A DNA stretch of 64,000 nucleotides from Ramlibacter algicola (lineage in GTDB: Bacteria > Pseudomonadota > Gammaproteobacteria > Burkholderiales > Burkholderiaceae_C): positions 1,798,001 to 1,862,000 of the forward strand of contig NZ_JAEDAO010000001.1 in NCBI RefSeq assembly GCF_016641735.1, written 5' to 3'. The position numbers and the translations under genes are program-made. How positions within the stretch are numbered: the stretch's first letter is position 1; the number at the start of each line of letters is the position of its first letter. The notes beneath the pieces are model-generated. The model was not told where the DNA came from. It was given only the letters and a program-made list of their open reading frames with translations, and ran no database searches. Below are positions 1 through 9,039 of the stretch, one piece after another.

Positions 1-2
1 AT

Positions 3-473
3 GGAAGCACGGTGTCCATCGGCGCCTACGACCTGAAGCTGGTGGCCGACCCCAAGGCCATGGCCTATGAGCCGACGCTGTTGGTGCGGTCCAGTGACCG
101 CCCCCGCAAGGCCTACCTCCGGCGGATGGACGAAGCCCACCCCGGCGAAGCCATCGAATTGGCCAAGGTGGTCAACACGATCGGCAAGCCTGGCGAATGC
201 ATCGTCACCTTCATCCGGCGCGGCGATGAATTCGCCGTGCAATTCGCTGAGGGACCGACGCCCCTGCTCAATGGATCTGCGCTGGGCGGTCTGCCCGTGC
301 GCCTGCGTCCTGGCGATGTGTTGGAAATGGACACAGGGCGCCTGCAGTTCCTGCTCGAGGAGCCAGGGGGGCAAACGCAGGCTCCCGATGAAATGCCGAC
401 CGTCGGAAAGGCTCCTCCCGCCCCAGGCCCGCTCTCCTGGTTGAGACGAGTCTTTCCTCGCTCGCCGGCCTGA
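3..473 (+). CDS. FHA-domain protein, C-terminal part (5' end outside window)
   Basis: The reading frame is open to the left edge, so the GTG at 12 is probably internal and the protein begins upstream of the window. The visible part starts with a strand like the end of one FHA domain (TVSIGAYDLKLV). It then has a second FHA-like segment: NTIGKPGECIVTF, a line ending LLNGSALGG, and a turn RPGDVLEMDTGRLQFLLEE that matches the usual LRDGDxIxIGxxxLxF end of the fold. FHA domains bind phosphothreonine peptides and usually serve kinase or secretion signalling. The canonical RSxxH phosphopeptide-binding loop is not obvious here, so phosphothreonine binding is uncertain. The tail is proline-rich, then basic (WLRRVFPRS). 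Confidence 0.55.
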   Translation, partial: GSTVSIGAYDLKLVADPKAMAYEPTLLVRSSDRPRKAYLRRMDEAHPGEAIELAKVVNTIGKPGECIVTFIRRGDEFAVQFAEGPTPLLNGSALGGLPVRLRPGDVLEMDTGRLQFLLEEPGGQTQAPDEMPTVGKAPPAPGPLSWLRRVFPRSPA

Positions 474-529
474 AGGCCGGTCAACGCTCGCCGCCTGCGT
501 GCTTCGGCGGAGGTCCGGCGGTTCGGAGA

Positions 530-1501
530 TCAGCGCACCGGCAGGTGGAGTGACCGCGCGAGGTCGCGCATGCGCGCCACCTCCGCGCGCACGTACTGCT
601 GCACTTCACTGCCCACCATCGGGAACGGCTCCAGATCGCGGGCGCGCGAGGCGCGGGCGAACTCCGGGGTCGACATGATCCGACGCAGCGTGCGGACCCA
701 TTCGTCATAGTCGTGGGCCGGGACGTCCGGGCCCATGTAGAGGCCGCGAACGGTCGGCCAGACGAGGTCGACGCCTTGCTCGCGCGCCGTGGGCACCTGC
801 GCCAGCGGACCCGCCAGGCGATGCGGTGCGAGCACCGCGACCAGCTTCAGTTCCCCGGCGAGGAAGGCTTTCGTCGCCTCCGCGGCGTCGCCGCAGAAGA
901 CGTCCACATGGCCGGCACGCAACGCCGCGACCGCCTGGCCGCCGCCTTCGAACGACACGAATCGCATCACGCGGTGGTCCTTGCCGGCGGCCTTCACGAG
1001 CAAGGCCGCCTTGATCCAGTCCTGGCTGCCGACGGCACCGCCTGCGCCGAACACCAGGCCGGCCGGGTCGGCGCGCAGGCGCATGCGCAATGTTTCCAGC
1101 GAAGTGATCTGCGAGTTCCTGCGAACCGCCACCACGCCGTATTCGGTGCCGAGCGTCGCCAGCCAGCGCACGGCTTCGGGCGAGTGCGGCCCGAACTTGC
1201 CCTGTGCGAGATTGACGAGCGATCCGGTGGAGAAGGCGACGACCGTGCGCGGGTCGCTCCATCGTTGGGTCACGGCTCGGTCGAAGGCGACCGCGCCGAT
1301 GCCACCGGGCAGGTAGCGGATCTCCACGTCCGCCGCAGCGGCTGCAGCGGACGGCAGGCGCAGCATGTCACGCAGCAACTGGCAGGTCAGGTCGAAGCCG
1401 CCTTCGGCTTTTGCCGGCACGATGCATTCGGTGCGCGGAGCCGAATGGACGGCGGCTGCCTGCAAGGAGGCGAGGACGACGAGGCATGGCACCAGCCGCA
1501 T
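530..1501 (-). CDS. TctC/Bug-family periplasmic receptor
   Basis: This is a periplasmic solute-binding protein of the tripartite tricarboxylate transporter (Bug/TctC) family, 323 residues. Residues 1-20 form a signal peptide (LVPCLVVLASLQAAAVHSA). Family features include PGGIGAVAFDRAV, the pattern TGSLVNLAQG, a GGGQAVAALRAGHVDVFCGD segment and a C-terminal VPTAREQGVD stretch. The start codon lies directly beside the tctE stop codon, so it is the last gene of a tctD-tctE-tctC operon. In such operons the receptor probably presents a carboxylate to the TctE sensor as well as to a TctAB permease. No TctA or TctB is present in the window. The ligand cannot be read from sequence. Confidence 0.85.
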   Translation of the reverse strand: MRLVPCLVVLASLQAAAVHSAPRTECIVPAKAEGGFDLTCQLLRDMLRLPSAAAAAADVEIRYLPGGIGAVAFDRAVTQRWSDPRTVVAFSTGSLVNLAQGKFGPHSPEAVRWLATLGTEYGVVAVRRNSQITSLETLRMRLRADPAGLVFGAGGAVGSQDWIKAALLVKAAGKDHRVMRFVSFEGGGQAVAALRAGHVDVFCGDAAEATKAFLAGELKLVAVLAPHRLAGPLAQVPTAREQGVDLVWPTVRGLYMGPDVPAHDYDEWVRTLRRIMSTPEFARASRARDLEPFPMVGSEVQQYVRAEVARMRDLARSLHLPVR

Positions 1502-2902
1502 TCAGTTCTCCGGCATCGATGGGGGACGGGGCCACCACAGTGTCGCGCGCAAGCCGTGGCCCGGGCCGCCGCGTTCCAGGCGCAACGTGCCGGCGTGCCG
1601 CGTGGCGATGCCACTGGCGATCGCGAGCCCCAGGCCGGCCCCCCCGGCGCGGCCGGTGCCGCGCGCGAACCGGGTCCCGGCGCGGGCCTGGAACTCCGCA
1701 GGCAGGCCGGGGCCGGTGTCCTCGACCACCACGCTCCAGCCCAGCGCGTCCGCCGCGGCGCGCAAGGTGACACTGCCCACCGGCACGTACGCAACTGCGT
1801 TGGCCACCAGGTTGGCCAACGCCTCCCGCAGCAGTGCCGCGTCACCCCACGCCTGCAGATGCTCGGCCTCGACACCAAGATCCAGGCCCTTGTCCCGTGC
1901 CGCCGGAAGGAACTGGCGGGCCACGTCCCGCAGCAGGTCGAGCGCGTCGAACTGTGCAGGCTGCAGGTCGGCGGATTCGCTGCGCGCCAGGGCCAGCAGC
2001 TGGTTGGTGCTGCGGGTCGCGCGCTGCAGTTCCTCGCCGAGCGCCGCCAGCGTGGCGTGGACTTCGCCCGGATTCCTCTCGCGCAGCGCGAAGTCCACCT
2101 GCATCCGCAGGGTGGTGAGGTGCGTGCGCAGCTGGTGAGAAGCATCGTCCAGGAACATGCGCTGCTGCGCGCCCAGGGCCTGGGTGCGTTGCATGTGCTC
2201 GTTGATCGCCTCCACGAGCGGGCGGACGTCGCCTGGCAGATCCTCGTCGGGCAGCGGCTGCAGCTCGCCGGGTGAGCGTTGCGCGACTTCGGACGAGAGG
2301 CGGCCGAGGGGACGCAACACGAGCACGACGGCTGCCACGCACGCTGCCGTGGCCAGCACGAGGAACACGGCGCTCGCCCACGCCGCACGACGCACGAAGG
2401 TGCGACGGAACTCGTTGCGCGACTGCGTGCCTTCGGCGACCTGGATCACGAGCTTGCGCGAGGCGGAGCCCTCCGCGGGTTGATCCAGCTCGCGCGCGTA
2501 AGCCGCGACGCGCACCGGCGACCCGAAGTACGTGCCGTCGTAGAACTGGGGCACCCCGAGCTTCAGCGCCTCGGGCGGTGGGGGCAGGTCGGCGCTGCCC
2601 AATTCCACCAGGCCGTCCGCCGTGGCGACGCGGTACTGGACGGGCCCGCTCGCCGTCAGCTCGAAGAACTCGAACAGGCGGTAGGGCAGTTCCACGGAGA
2701 GCCCGCCCGACTCGGTGGAGACGTTGGCGTCGATGGACTTGAGCGCGCCGAGCAGGGATCGGTCGTACGCGGCGTCCGCGGCACGATGCACGTCCTGCGC
2801 GGTGAGGCGCAGCTCCGCCAGTGACAGGAGCATCAGTGCGGGAAGCAGCAGCAGCAGGAGCTGCTGTGCCAGCCGAAGCCGGCTAAGCCGCTTCCAGTGC
2901 AT
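1502..2902 (-). CDS. tctE: TctE-type sensor histidine kinase
   Basis: Inner-membrane sensor kinase of 466 residues, partner of the TctD regulator encoded just upstream. Residues about 11-32 (a run of leucines) and 173-197 are the two membrane segments. They bracket a periplasmic sensor of about 140 residues. A HAMP-like linker follows, then the HisKA H-box SHQLRTHLTTL with His near 256. The H-box reads HQLRTH where HQLRTP is usual, so the conserved Pro is missing. The ATPase domain shows NLVANAVAYV (N-box), DTGPGLP (G1) and GGAGLGLAI (G2). ATG 2902 overlaps the end of tctD in the -1 frame. The family senses tri- and dicarboxylates, often through a TctC-type receptor such as the one encoded next. 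Confidence 0.88.
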   Translation of the reverse strand: MHWKRLSRLRLAQQLLLLLLPALMLLSLAELRLTAQDVHRAADAAYDRSLLGALKSIDANVSTESGGLSVELPYRLFEFFELTASGPVQYRVATADGLVELGSADLPPPPEALKLGVPQFYDGTYFGSPVRVAAYARELDQPAEGSASRKLVIQVAEGTQSRNEFRRTFVRRAAWASAVFLVLATAACVAAVVLVLRPLGRLSSEVAQRSPGELQPLPDEDLPGDVRPLVEAINEHMQRTQALGAQQRMFLDDASHQLRTHLTTLRMQVDFALRERNPGEVHATLAALGEELQRATRSTNQLLALARSESADLQPAQFDALDLLRDVARQFLPAARDKGLDLGVEAEHLQAWGDAALLREALANLVANAVAYVPVGSVTLRAAADALGWSVVVEDTGPGLPAEFQARAGTRFARGTGRAGGAGLGLAIASGIATRHAGTLRLERGGPGHGLRATLWWPRPPSMPEN

Positions 2903-3548
2903 AGCCGAGGCCCCGGTAGGTCGTGATGCGCAGGCCCGGGCCATCGATGCGCTTGCGCAGGCGGTGCACGATGACCTCGACCGCCTCCGGCTGGATGTCC
3001 TTGTCGTCGGAGACGACGCGCTCCAGGATCTGCTGCTTGGACATGGGCTCGCCGGCGTGCTGCAGCAGGACGCGCAACACGGCGGCTTCGCGCGGCGACA
3101 GCGCGAGTGGCTGGCCGTCCAGTGCGAACCTGCGCAGCGCGAGGTCGTAAGCCAGCGGCCCGCAGGCCAGGCGCGCCGCGTCCACGCCCCGTGCGCGGCG
3201 CAGCAGGGCGTGCAGGCGGACCTGCAATTCCTCCAGATCGAAGGGCTTGGCCAGGAAATCGTCGGCGCCCGCGTTGAAGGCGCGCACCTTGTCGTCGAGC
3301 GCGTCACGCGCCGTGAGCACCAGCGCGGGCACGCGTGGGTCGCGGCGGCGGATGTCGGCCAGCACGTCCTGCCCGTCCCGGTCCGGCAGGCCGAGGTCCA
3401 GCACGATGACGTCGTGCTGGCCGGCGGCGGCGGCGGCCAACGCGGTGCGGCCGGTGTCGACCCACTCGACGATGATGCCGGCCGCACCGAGCGCCTTGGA
3501 CAGCCAGGTGCCCAAGGCGTGTTCGTCTTCGACCAGGAGGATGCGCAT
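2883..3548 (-). CDS. tctD: TctD-type OmpR/PhoB response regulator
   Basis: Cytoplasmic transcription factor of 221 residues. The receiver domain (1-115) has the acidic pair in LLVEDE, phosphoacceptor Asp51 in VLDLGLPD and Lys101 in AKPF. The C-terminal winged helix (about 125-221) has the OmpR signature LSPREAAVLRVLL and IEVIVHRLRKRI-like residues ending GLGYALEA. ATG 3548 was chosen because MRILLVEDE is the standard family start; the frame extends upstream without homology. It overlaps tctE by 20 bp and lies 41 bp after the broken Bug gene, so transcription probably enters from that gene. The predicted targets are tricarboxylate uptake genes. Confidence 0.9.
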   Translation of the reverse strand: MRILLVEDEHALGTWLSKALGAAGIIVEWVDTGRTALAAAAAGQHDVIVLDLGLPDRDGQDVLADIRRRDPRVPALVLTARDALDDKVRAFNAGADDFLAKPFDLEELQVRLHALLRRARGVDAARLACGPLAYDLALRRFALDGQPLALSPREAAVLRVLLQHAGEPMSKQQILERVVSDDKDIQPEAVEVIVHRLRKRIDGPGLRITTYRGLGYALEAA

Positions 3549-3589
3549 GGGAGGGTGGCGAGGAACGCCGCGCCCTCCGGCGCAGCCGA

Positions 3590-4569
3590 TCACTCGGCCT
3601 TGATTTTCGCCCGCTCGACCACCTGCTTCCAGCGCTTCTGCTCGCTGGCGATGAACTGCGCGAATTGGGCCGGGCTGCCGCCGACCGACTGCGCCGCATC
3701 CTGGTTGAGCCGCTCGAGCGCGCCTTGCGACTTCATGGCCTTCTGCGCCTCGGCCGCGAGGCGATCGATGTTCGCCTGCGCCATCGACGCGGGCGCCAGC
3801 AGCCCGTACCACTGGGTCATTTCGAAGCCGGGGAAGCCTTGCTCTGCCACCGTGGGCACGTCAGGCAGCTGCGAGAGACGCTGTGTGGAGCCGGTGGCGA
3901 TGCAACGCAGCTTGCCCGCCTTGATGTGCTGGATGATGGCCGACGCGCCCACGGAAGCCGCCTGGAGGCGACCCGCCAGCAGGTCGGTGAGTTGCGGACC
4001 CGTTCCCTTGTACGGGATGTGCGCGAGCGAGATGTCGGCCGTCATCTTCAGGTACTCCATCGCCAGGTGGCCGGCGCTGCCGTTGCCGGCGGAGCCGTAG
4101 TTCAGGGCCTCCGGCTTGGCCTTCGCCAGTGCGATGAACTCCTTCAGGTCCTTGACGGGCACCGAGGGGTTCACCACGTAGAGGCTCGGGACCTTGGCCA
4201 GCAGGCTCACGGGCTTGAAGTCCTTGTTGGCGTCGTACGGAAGCTCTCGTACATGTAGGGATTCACCGCCAGCGTGCCGATGTGTCCCAGGATCACGGTG
4301 TGCTGGTCCTCGGCGCGCGCCACTTCGGCCATCGCGATGTTGCCGGAGGCGCCCGGCTTGTTGTCGACGAACACGTTCTGGCCCAGCGTCTTGGCCATCT
4401 CCGCCGCCGCCGAGCGCGCGATGATCTCGGAGCTGCCGCCGGGGGCGAACGGCACGACGAACCGGATCGGCTTCGAAGGCCAGCTCTGCGCGAAGGCATG
4501 CAGCGGCAGCAGTCCGCCGAGGGTGGAGGCGCCAGCGGCGCCGAGCAAGGTACGTCTCGTGTGGTTCAT
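3590..4569 (-). pseudogene. Bug/TctC receptor gene with a single frameshift
   Basis: The two halves of one Bug receptor lie in different frames. The N-terminal half starts at ATG 4569 with a Tat-like leader (NHTRRTLLGAAGAST) and reads through PFAPGGSSEIIAR and NPYMYES, then goes out of frame near 4236-4242. The second half resumes at SLLAKVPSLYVVNPSVP and continues normally to the stop at 3590. Adding one base after GAGAGCTT restores the expected family sequence NPYMYESLPYDANKDFKPVSLLA. Apart from this change the gene looks intact, so it is either a recent pseudogene or a sequencing or assembly error. It is the first gene of the tctDE operon, with 41 bp to tctD. If restored, the locus would have two receptors for one sensor. 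Confidence 0.85.
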
Positions 4570-4678
4570 GAAGGCCTCTGGAGCCGGCCGGCCGGCCGGA
4601 GCAAGGCCACCTTACCGGCGCGCTCCTTTCAGCCCGCTTTCAATGCGCCCGCTCGAGCGCCTGCGGCATCATCCCGGG

Positions 4679-5302
4679 ATGAGCTCCACGGTCCCGGGTC
4701 CTGACGGACTTCCTCGTTGCAGTTGGTGCGCCGGCGCGCCACCCGGCTACATCGCTTACCACGACCACGAATGGGGCTTCCCCGTGGCGGACGACCTTCG
4801 CCTGTTCGAAAAGGTCAGCCTCGAAGGATTTCAGTCGGGGTTGAGCTGGCGAACGATCCTCGACAAGCGGGAGAACTTTCGCACGGCGTTCAAGGGATTC
4901 GATTTCCGCGAGGTCGCGAACTTCGGGGAAAAGGACGTTGCGCGCCTGCTTGCAGATGCGGGCATCGTGCGCCATCGCGGCAAGATCGAAGCCGTGATCC
5001 ACAACGCGAAGCGTGCGTGCGAACTGGTCGAGGAGACGGGCACGCTGGCTGCGTACTTCTGGCGGTTCGAGCCCGCTGCGGATGAAGTTGACGCACATCG
5101 CTCCGTCTCGATCTCGCGGGCTTCGCGCGACCTGTCCAAGGACCTGAAAAGGCGGGCCTGGAAATTCGTCGGCCCGACCACCATGCACGCCTTGATCCAG
5201 GCCATGGGGCTGGTGAATGACCATGCAGATGGGTGCGTGGCCCGGGAACGGGTGGAACAGGCGCGCAAGAGCTTCAGGCGTCCGTCCTTGAATTCGCCAT
5301 GA
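4679..5302 (+). CDS. tag: DNA-3-methyladenine glycosylase I
   Basis: Base-excision repair enzyme that removes 3-methyladenine from DNA; 207 residues against about 187 in E. coli. The zinc-snap ligands are visible: Cys14 (in RCSWC), the His of AYHDHEWG, and the H and C of VNDHADGC near the end. The catalytic region EGFQSGLSW corresponds to the E. coli EGQQAGLSW, with the active Glu. KRENFRTAF, GIVRHRGKI and RRAWKFVGPTT are further family motifs. ATG 4679 puts the first Zn ligand near the N terminus. The longer open frame upstream runs into antisense sequence of the Bug gene. It is transcribed divergently from the Bug-tctDE operon. Confidence 0.93.
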   Translation: MSSTVPGPDGLPRCSWCAGAPPGYIAYHDHEWGFPVADDLRLFEKVSLEGFQSGLSWRTILDKRENFRTAFKGFDFREVANFGEKDVARLLADAGIVRHRGKIEAVIHNAKRACELVEETGTLAAYFWRFEPAADEVDAHRSVSISRASRDLSKDLKRRAWKFVGPTTMHALIQAMGLVNDHADGCVARERVEQARKSFRRPSLNSP

Positions 5303-5327
5303 CGGCCGCTCCTGGCCGAGAGCAGCG
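5301..5327. repeat. Degenerate copy of the GTCCGCTTC hairpin repeat
   Basis: GACGGCCGCTCCTGGCCGAG followed by AGCAGCG begins at the tag stop codon and resembles the perfect hairpin at 24620 (arms GTCCGCTTC and GAAGCGGAC). It is degenerate here. The position just after a stop codon is similar to several other copies. Confidence 0.35.
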
Positions 5328-5466
5328 CTGGAAACCAGCGTGCGCACGCGGTGCGCCGTCGAACCACACCTGGTGCGGAACTCCACTGTCAGGTGATGAT
5401 CCGCCATGCGATCGACACATTCAACGATGTGCGCAATTCCGTCGCGATCGCGGCTGTCGAGCTTCC

Positions 5467-6093
5467 TCAGGCCGCCGCTCGGAAGTTGCGACCCAGTCGA
5501 TCGCCCGTCGAGAAGTAGTGGCGAAATACGTAGAGAAGCGGCTTCCAGCGTTCCGTATTCACGTGATCCGTGGCCGGCCAGAGGATCTTTTCATGCGCGT
5601 GCGCCTGAACAACCTCAACTTCGAAGATCCGGAAACCTGGCTCGGGGTCAGCGTCAGTCGGCTTCGCAGCGTGCGACTGGAGCAACCTGCACTCAAGCTG
5701 GATCGGGCACTGCGCAATTCGCGGGGGGCGCACCTTGCTGGACGGCACTTCACTCCAGCCCGCTAACGCGAATTTGTCGCGCTCAAATCGATAACCCATA
5801 GCAGCCTTATGTGCTGGAACTTCGCGGGCTCCAGTCGTGGGGGCGATCCGTTCGAGCGCTTCGGCCGCGCTTGCATCGGGCAGATTGACTACTACCTCAC
5901 CTGTCTGTACCAAGTTACTGTAGCCCTGAGAGTGCACGGAAAGCCCAAGAATGATGCGGTCTCCCAGAGCCCACGCAGATGACATCGGTGTGAGGTTCAC
6001 CCAACCATCATGGTTACTGGTGCTGAGCACTGCTACAGGTGTGCCGAAGTAGAAAATCGACGGCGAAAACGATCTGGAAATGGAATGGGACAT
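5467..6093 (-). CDS. Flavin reductase-like protein (DIM6/NTAB family)
   Basis: Predicted FMN-binding split-barrel protein of 208 residues, of the family that includes flavin reductases and small flavoprotein oxygenase partners. The typical core is present: FYFGTPVAVLSTSNHDG, NLTPMSSAWALGDRIILGL, a GYSNLVQTGEVVVNLP strand and FEVEVVQAHAHEKIL. The open frame continues to 6180, but ATG 6093 (MSHSISRSFSPSIFYFG) gives the usual family start. No strong ribosome-binding site decides between the two. Base composition is slightly lower in GC than the neighbours. The substrate and partner oxygenase are unknown. Confidence 0.75.
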   Translation of the reverse strand: MSHSISRSFSPSIFYFGTPVAVLSTSNHDGWVNLTPMSSAWALGDRIILGLSVHSQGYSNLVQTGEVVVNLPDASAAEALERIAPTTGAREVPAHKAAMGYRFERDKFALAGWSEVPSSKVRPPRIAQCPIQLECRLLQSHAAKPTDADPEPGFRIFEVEVVQAHAHEKILWPATDHVNTERWKPLLYVFRHYFSTGDRLGRNFRAAA

Positions 6094-6195
6094 TTGTGGC
6101 GGCAGGATCTGCCCCGCAGTTTGCCGGCGTGGGTCGGGCTCAAGGTTCGTGCTGGAACGAAGCGTGCCGAACGAGCACATGCAAGGGGTGTGAAC

Positions 6196-6306
6196 GAGCC
6201 TACGCCGTGCGGCGTCCCGCCTGCAAGCGCCTGCCCGTCATGCCGCTGCAGCATCTCAGTGAAACGCGCGCCCCCGGCCTAGGTCCGCCAATGGCCGAAA
6301 GCGGTC
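6196..6306 (+). repeat. Cassette-type repeat pair: attC-like end plus hairpin copy
   Basis: CCTACGCCGTGCGGCG at about 6199-6214 is identical to a 16-base stretch at 25735-25750, and the following CGCCTGCCCGTCATGCCG resembles GCGTGCCGGTCAACTCCG there. About 50 bases on, 6283-6306 carries a degenerate hairpin repeat (GTCCGCCAATGGCC then GAAAGCGGTC). The pair lies directly upstream of the secreted protein gene at 6347, the same arrangement as before the small genes at 24656 and 25862. Confidence 0.5.
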
Positions 6307-6346
6307 TTGCGAGCCGCAATGCTAAAAAGCGGAGCCTAAGGAAGCA

Positions 6347-6916
6347 ATGAAACCACAATCAAGACTCATGAGGGCAGCATCTATGGCAGCAATGTGCCTG
6401 GTGCCAGGTCAAGCAGCCCTAAGCCAGGCAACCACGGCTCCCGCACCACCAAATTCCAGGATCGTGGAAGTCAGCCCGGCATACCTCAACGTGATTCAGG
6501 ATCTCTTCAAGTTTTCGAAGCCTGCGTCGCGCGAGAAACGCTTTGTTGATCTGGAAGCGCAGTGCAGGTGCACTCTCGTTGGTGTGCTCACTGAGTCACC
6601 ACATCGCATCACGTACATTTTCAGGGACGGAGAAGCGCCCACCTTGGCAATCACTTCTTGGCGGTACGACAAGGATGGCGCCAGCGTTCAATTCGCAACT
6701 TCGGCCCTCAACGACCGCATTGGGGACACCCCTGCGAGTACTGGGCTGGCAGTAGCAAGAGGGTCTCACCGCGGGCTGTGGAAGATCACATGGGTCATGG
6801 GTCCGCCAGGTGACCGTCAACAGATCGAGCTCTATTCGAAGAGTCAGGGAGAGGTGATGCACGAACTGGAGAAGGCGAGAGGCTACGCGGCAGCGGTCCA
6901 GCGTGCGTTCCGATAG
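6347..6916 (+). CDS. Secreted protein of unknown function
   Basis: 189 residues with a signal peptide of about 25 residues (RLMRAASMAAMCLVPGQAALS, cleavage near SQA). The mature part is rich in beta-strand-like segments (RITYIFRDG, APTLAITSWRYD, GLWKITWVMG) and ends in a helical stretch (GEVMHELEKARGYAAAVQRAF). The pair CRC at mature residues about 50-52 stands out. AAGGAAG lies 5-11 bases before the ATG and supports this start. It follows a cassette-type repeat pair and has no operon partner. I do not recognise the family, and GC at third positions is lower than in the housekeeping-like genes nearby. Confidence 0.7.
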   Translation: MKPQSRLMRAASMAAMCLVPGQAALSQATTAPAPPNSRIVEVSPAYLNVIQDLFKFSKPASREKRFVDLEAQCRCTLVGVLTESPHRITYIFRDGEAPTLAITSWRYDKDGASVQFATSALNDRIGDTPASTGLAVARGSHRGLWKITWVMGPPGDRQQIELYSKSQGEVMHELEKARGYAAAVQRAFR

Positions 6917-6943
6917 TGCGGCTTTGCTGCAGGCAACGCGCAG

Positions 6944-7161
6944 TTACCCTCGAAGCACGTCGAGCATGCGTTGCGCGTTGGCTCGAAATGCCTGTCGGTA
7001 CGGTTCGCCATCGGGGGCGCTAAGGTCGTTCAAAGTCTTTTCGAGCACTCGCTCCAGTCCTCGAGCAGCTTCTTATTGCCTTGCTCGTGCCGAAGCATGG
7101 CCGCCAGAAACACCTGCATTGCCATGACGTTGCCGGCGAGGTCGCCGATGCTCAATTGCAT
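6944..7161 (-). pseudogene. Small protein of unknown function, frameshifted
   Basis: From ATG 7161 the frame reads MQLSIGDLAGNVMAMQVFL and AAMLRHEQGNKKLLED, then stops at 7030. Shifting by one base near 7050 opens a second segment, ERVLEKTLNDLSAPD, then GEPYRQAFRANAQRMLDVL and a stop at 6944. Together they would make a plausible helical protein of about 70 residues. No family is recognised. The gene lies between convergent 6347-6916 and divergent 7203. The frameshift may be real decay or a sequencing error. Confidence 0.4.
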
Positions 7162-7202
7162 CTCGCACGGCGCGGCACAATCGGGTGTCCTTCTGGACCC
7201 CC

Positions 7203-9020
7203 ATGCCCGCACCCATTGACAGCGGCCGGCGTCGCCTGCTGAAAGCTGCCGCCACCATTCCCGTTCTGCCGGCTGCCGCCGCTGCACCCATCCCGCAGAT
7301 GGCCGACAGGGTCCGGCCGGGCCACCCCCACTGGCCGGCGCCCGCGGTCTGGCAACAGCTGGGCGCCCAGCTCGAAGGCGGCCTGCGGCAAGTGCGTTCC
7401 CCCTGGCCCGCCTGCCGGGCCGACGCTGCTGCGTGCGCCGACTTGTTCCAGCGGGCCAAGAACCCGTATTTCCTGGGCGACGATGTGGCGCTCACGCAGA
7501 CGCTCGGCTGGGTCGACGCGTGGACCTCCTCGCCCAGCGCCTACGCCGTCGAAGCGCGAAAGACTTCGGATGTGGTCGCCGCGGTGAACTTCGCTCGCGA
7601 GCACCGGCTGCGCCTCGTCGTCAAAGGGGGCGGCCACAGCTACCAGGGAACGTCGAACGCACCCGACTCGCTTCTCGTGTGGACACGCCGCATGGATGCC
7701 GTGCAGCTGCACGAAGCATTCGTGCCTGCCAACTGCGCAGCTGCGCCGCAGCGAGCGGTCAGTGTCGGCGCGGGCGCGCTCTGGGCGCATGTCTACGACG
7801 CGGTGACGACCCGCGGCGGCGGCTACGTGCAGGGCGGCGGCTGCATGACTGTCGGCGTGGCCGGGTTGGTGCAAAGCGGCGGCTTCGGCAGCTTCTCGAA
7901 ACGGTTCGGCCTCGCCGCCGGCAACCTGCTCGAGGCGGAGGTCGTCACGGCGGACGGCACGGTGCGCATCGCCAATGCCTGCACGCACCCGGACCTGTTC
8001 TGGGCGATCAAGGGCGGCGGGGGTGGCACCTTCGGCATCGTGACACGCCTGGTGCTTCGCGTGCATGAACTGCCGGAAACCTTCGGCGCAGTGAATTTCA
8101 CCGTGCGCGCGGCCTCGCCCGACGCCTTCCGCAAGCTGATCCGGCTGGCGGTCGATCACTACGCGGAGCGGCTCATGAATCCCCATTGGGGCGAGCAAAT
8201 CCGCATCCGGCGCGACAACGCACTGGCAGTGTCGATGGTTTTCCAGGGCCTCGGGCGCAGCGAAGCGAATGCCATCTGGCAGCCGTTCTTCGATGCAGTG
8301 GGAGCCGCGCCGAAGGACTTCTCGATCGACTTCTCGCCGCTGAAGGTCGTGTCGACGTCGGCGCGCACCTTCTGGTCACCGACGCTGCTGAAGCGGACGC
8401 TGGGCTTCATCCGGCGCGACGATCGCCCGGGCGCGCCGGAGGCCAACGTGTTCTGGCCGGGTGACCAGGGTCAGGCGGGCCAGGTCCTGCACGCCTACCA
8501 GTCGACGTGGCTCCCTGCCGTCTTGTTGCAGCAGGGAAGACGCAGCGCGCTTTGCGATGCCTTGTTCGCTGCAAGCCGGCACTGGGGAGTGTCGCTGCAC
8601 TTCAACAAAGGGCTGGCCGGCGCGCCACCCGACGCAATCGATGCCGCGCGGGATACCGCGATGAACCCAGTGGCCGCCGAGGCGTTCGCGCTCGCCATCA
8701 GCGGCGCCGAAGAGCAGCCTTCCTATCCGGGCGTGGCGGGCCATGAACCCCACGTCGCCGAAGCGCGCGAGCGCAGGGAGGCGATCGGCCGTGCGCGGGA
8801 CGAACTGCGCCGCGTGGCGGGCAAGGCGGGATCGTATGTCTCTGAGAGCGATTTCTTCGAGGCCGGCTGGCAGCAGGCTTTCTGGGGCGACCACTATCCC
8901 CGCCTGCTCGGTGTCAAGGCGAAGTACGACCCGTCGGGGCTGTTCTTCGTGCGCCATGGGGTCGGCAGTGTGTCATGGACGGACGACGGCTTCAGCAGGA
9001 GGCCTTCCGCAGGCCACTGA
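7203..9020 (+). CDS. Tat-exported FAD-linked oxidase, berberine bridge enzyme type
   Basis: Flavoprotein oxidase of 605 residues. A twin-arginine leader (SGRRRLLKAAATIPVLPAAA, residues 7-27) suggests folded export to the periplasm. The PCMH-type FAD domain has KGGGHSYQGTS with His145, and GGGCMTVGVAG with Cys214. These are the two residues that bind FAD covalently in bicovalent berberine-bridge-like oxidases. Then follow QSGGFGSFSKRFGLAAG and FWAIKGGGGGTFGIV. The C-terminal BBE element FWGDHYPRLLGVKAKYDPSGLF closes the FAD site. ATG 7203 was preferred over GTG 7185 because it places the twin arginines near the N terminus. The substrate (alcohol, sugar or alkaloid-like) is unknown. It stands alone. 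Confidence 0.85.
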   Translation: MPAPIDSGRRRLLKAAATIPVLPAAAAAPIPQMADRVRPGHPHWPAPAVWQQLGAQLEGGLRQVRSPWPACRADAAACADLFQRAKNPYFLGDDVALTQTLGWVDAWTSSPSAYAVEARKTSDVVAAVNFAREHRLRLVVKGGGHSYQGTSNAPDSLLVWTRRMDAVQLHEAFVPANCAAAPQRAVSVGAGALWAHVYDAVTTRGGGYVQGGGCMTVGVAGLVQSGGFGSFSKRFGLAAGNLLEAEVVTADGTVRIANACTHPDLFWAIKGGGGGTFGIVTRLVLRVHELPETFGAVNFTVRAASPDAFRKLIRLAVDHYAERLMNPHWGEQIRIRRDNALAVSMVFQGLGRSEANAIWQPFFDAVGAAPKDFSIDFSPLKVVSTSARTFWSPTLLKRTLGFIRRDDRPGAPEANVFWPGDQGQAGQVLHAYQSTWLPAVLLQQGRRSALCDALFAASRHWGVSLHFNKGLAGAPPDAIDAARDTAMNPVAAEAFALAISGAEEQPSYPGVAGHEPHVAEARERREAIGRARDELRRVAGKAGSYVSESDFFEAGWQQAFWGDHYPRLLGVKAKYDPSGLFFVRHGVGSVSWTDDGFSRRPSAGH

Positions 9021-9039
9021 TCCGTCAGTCCTGCTCCGA

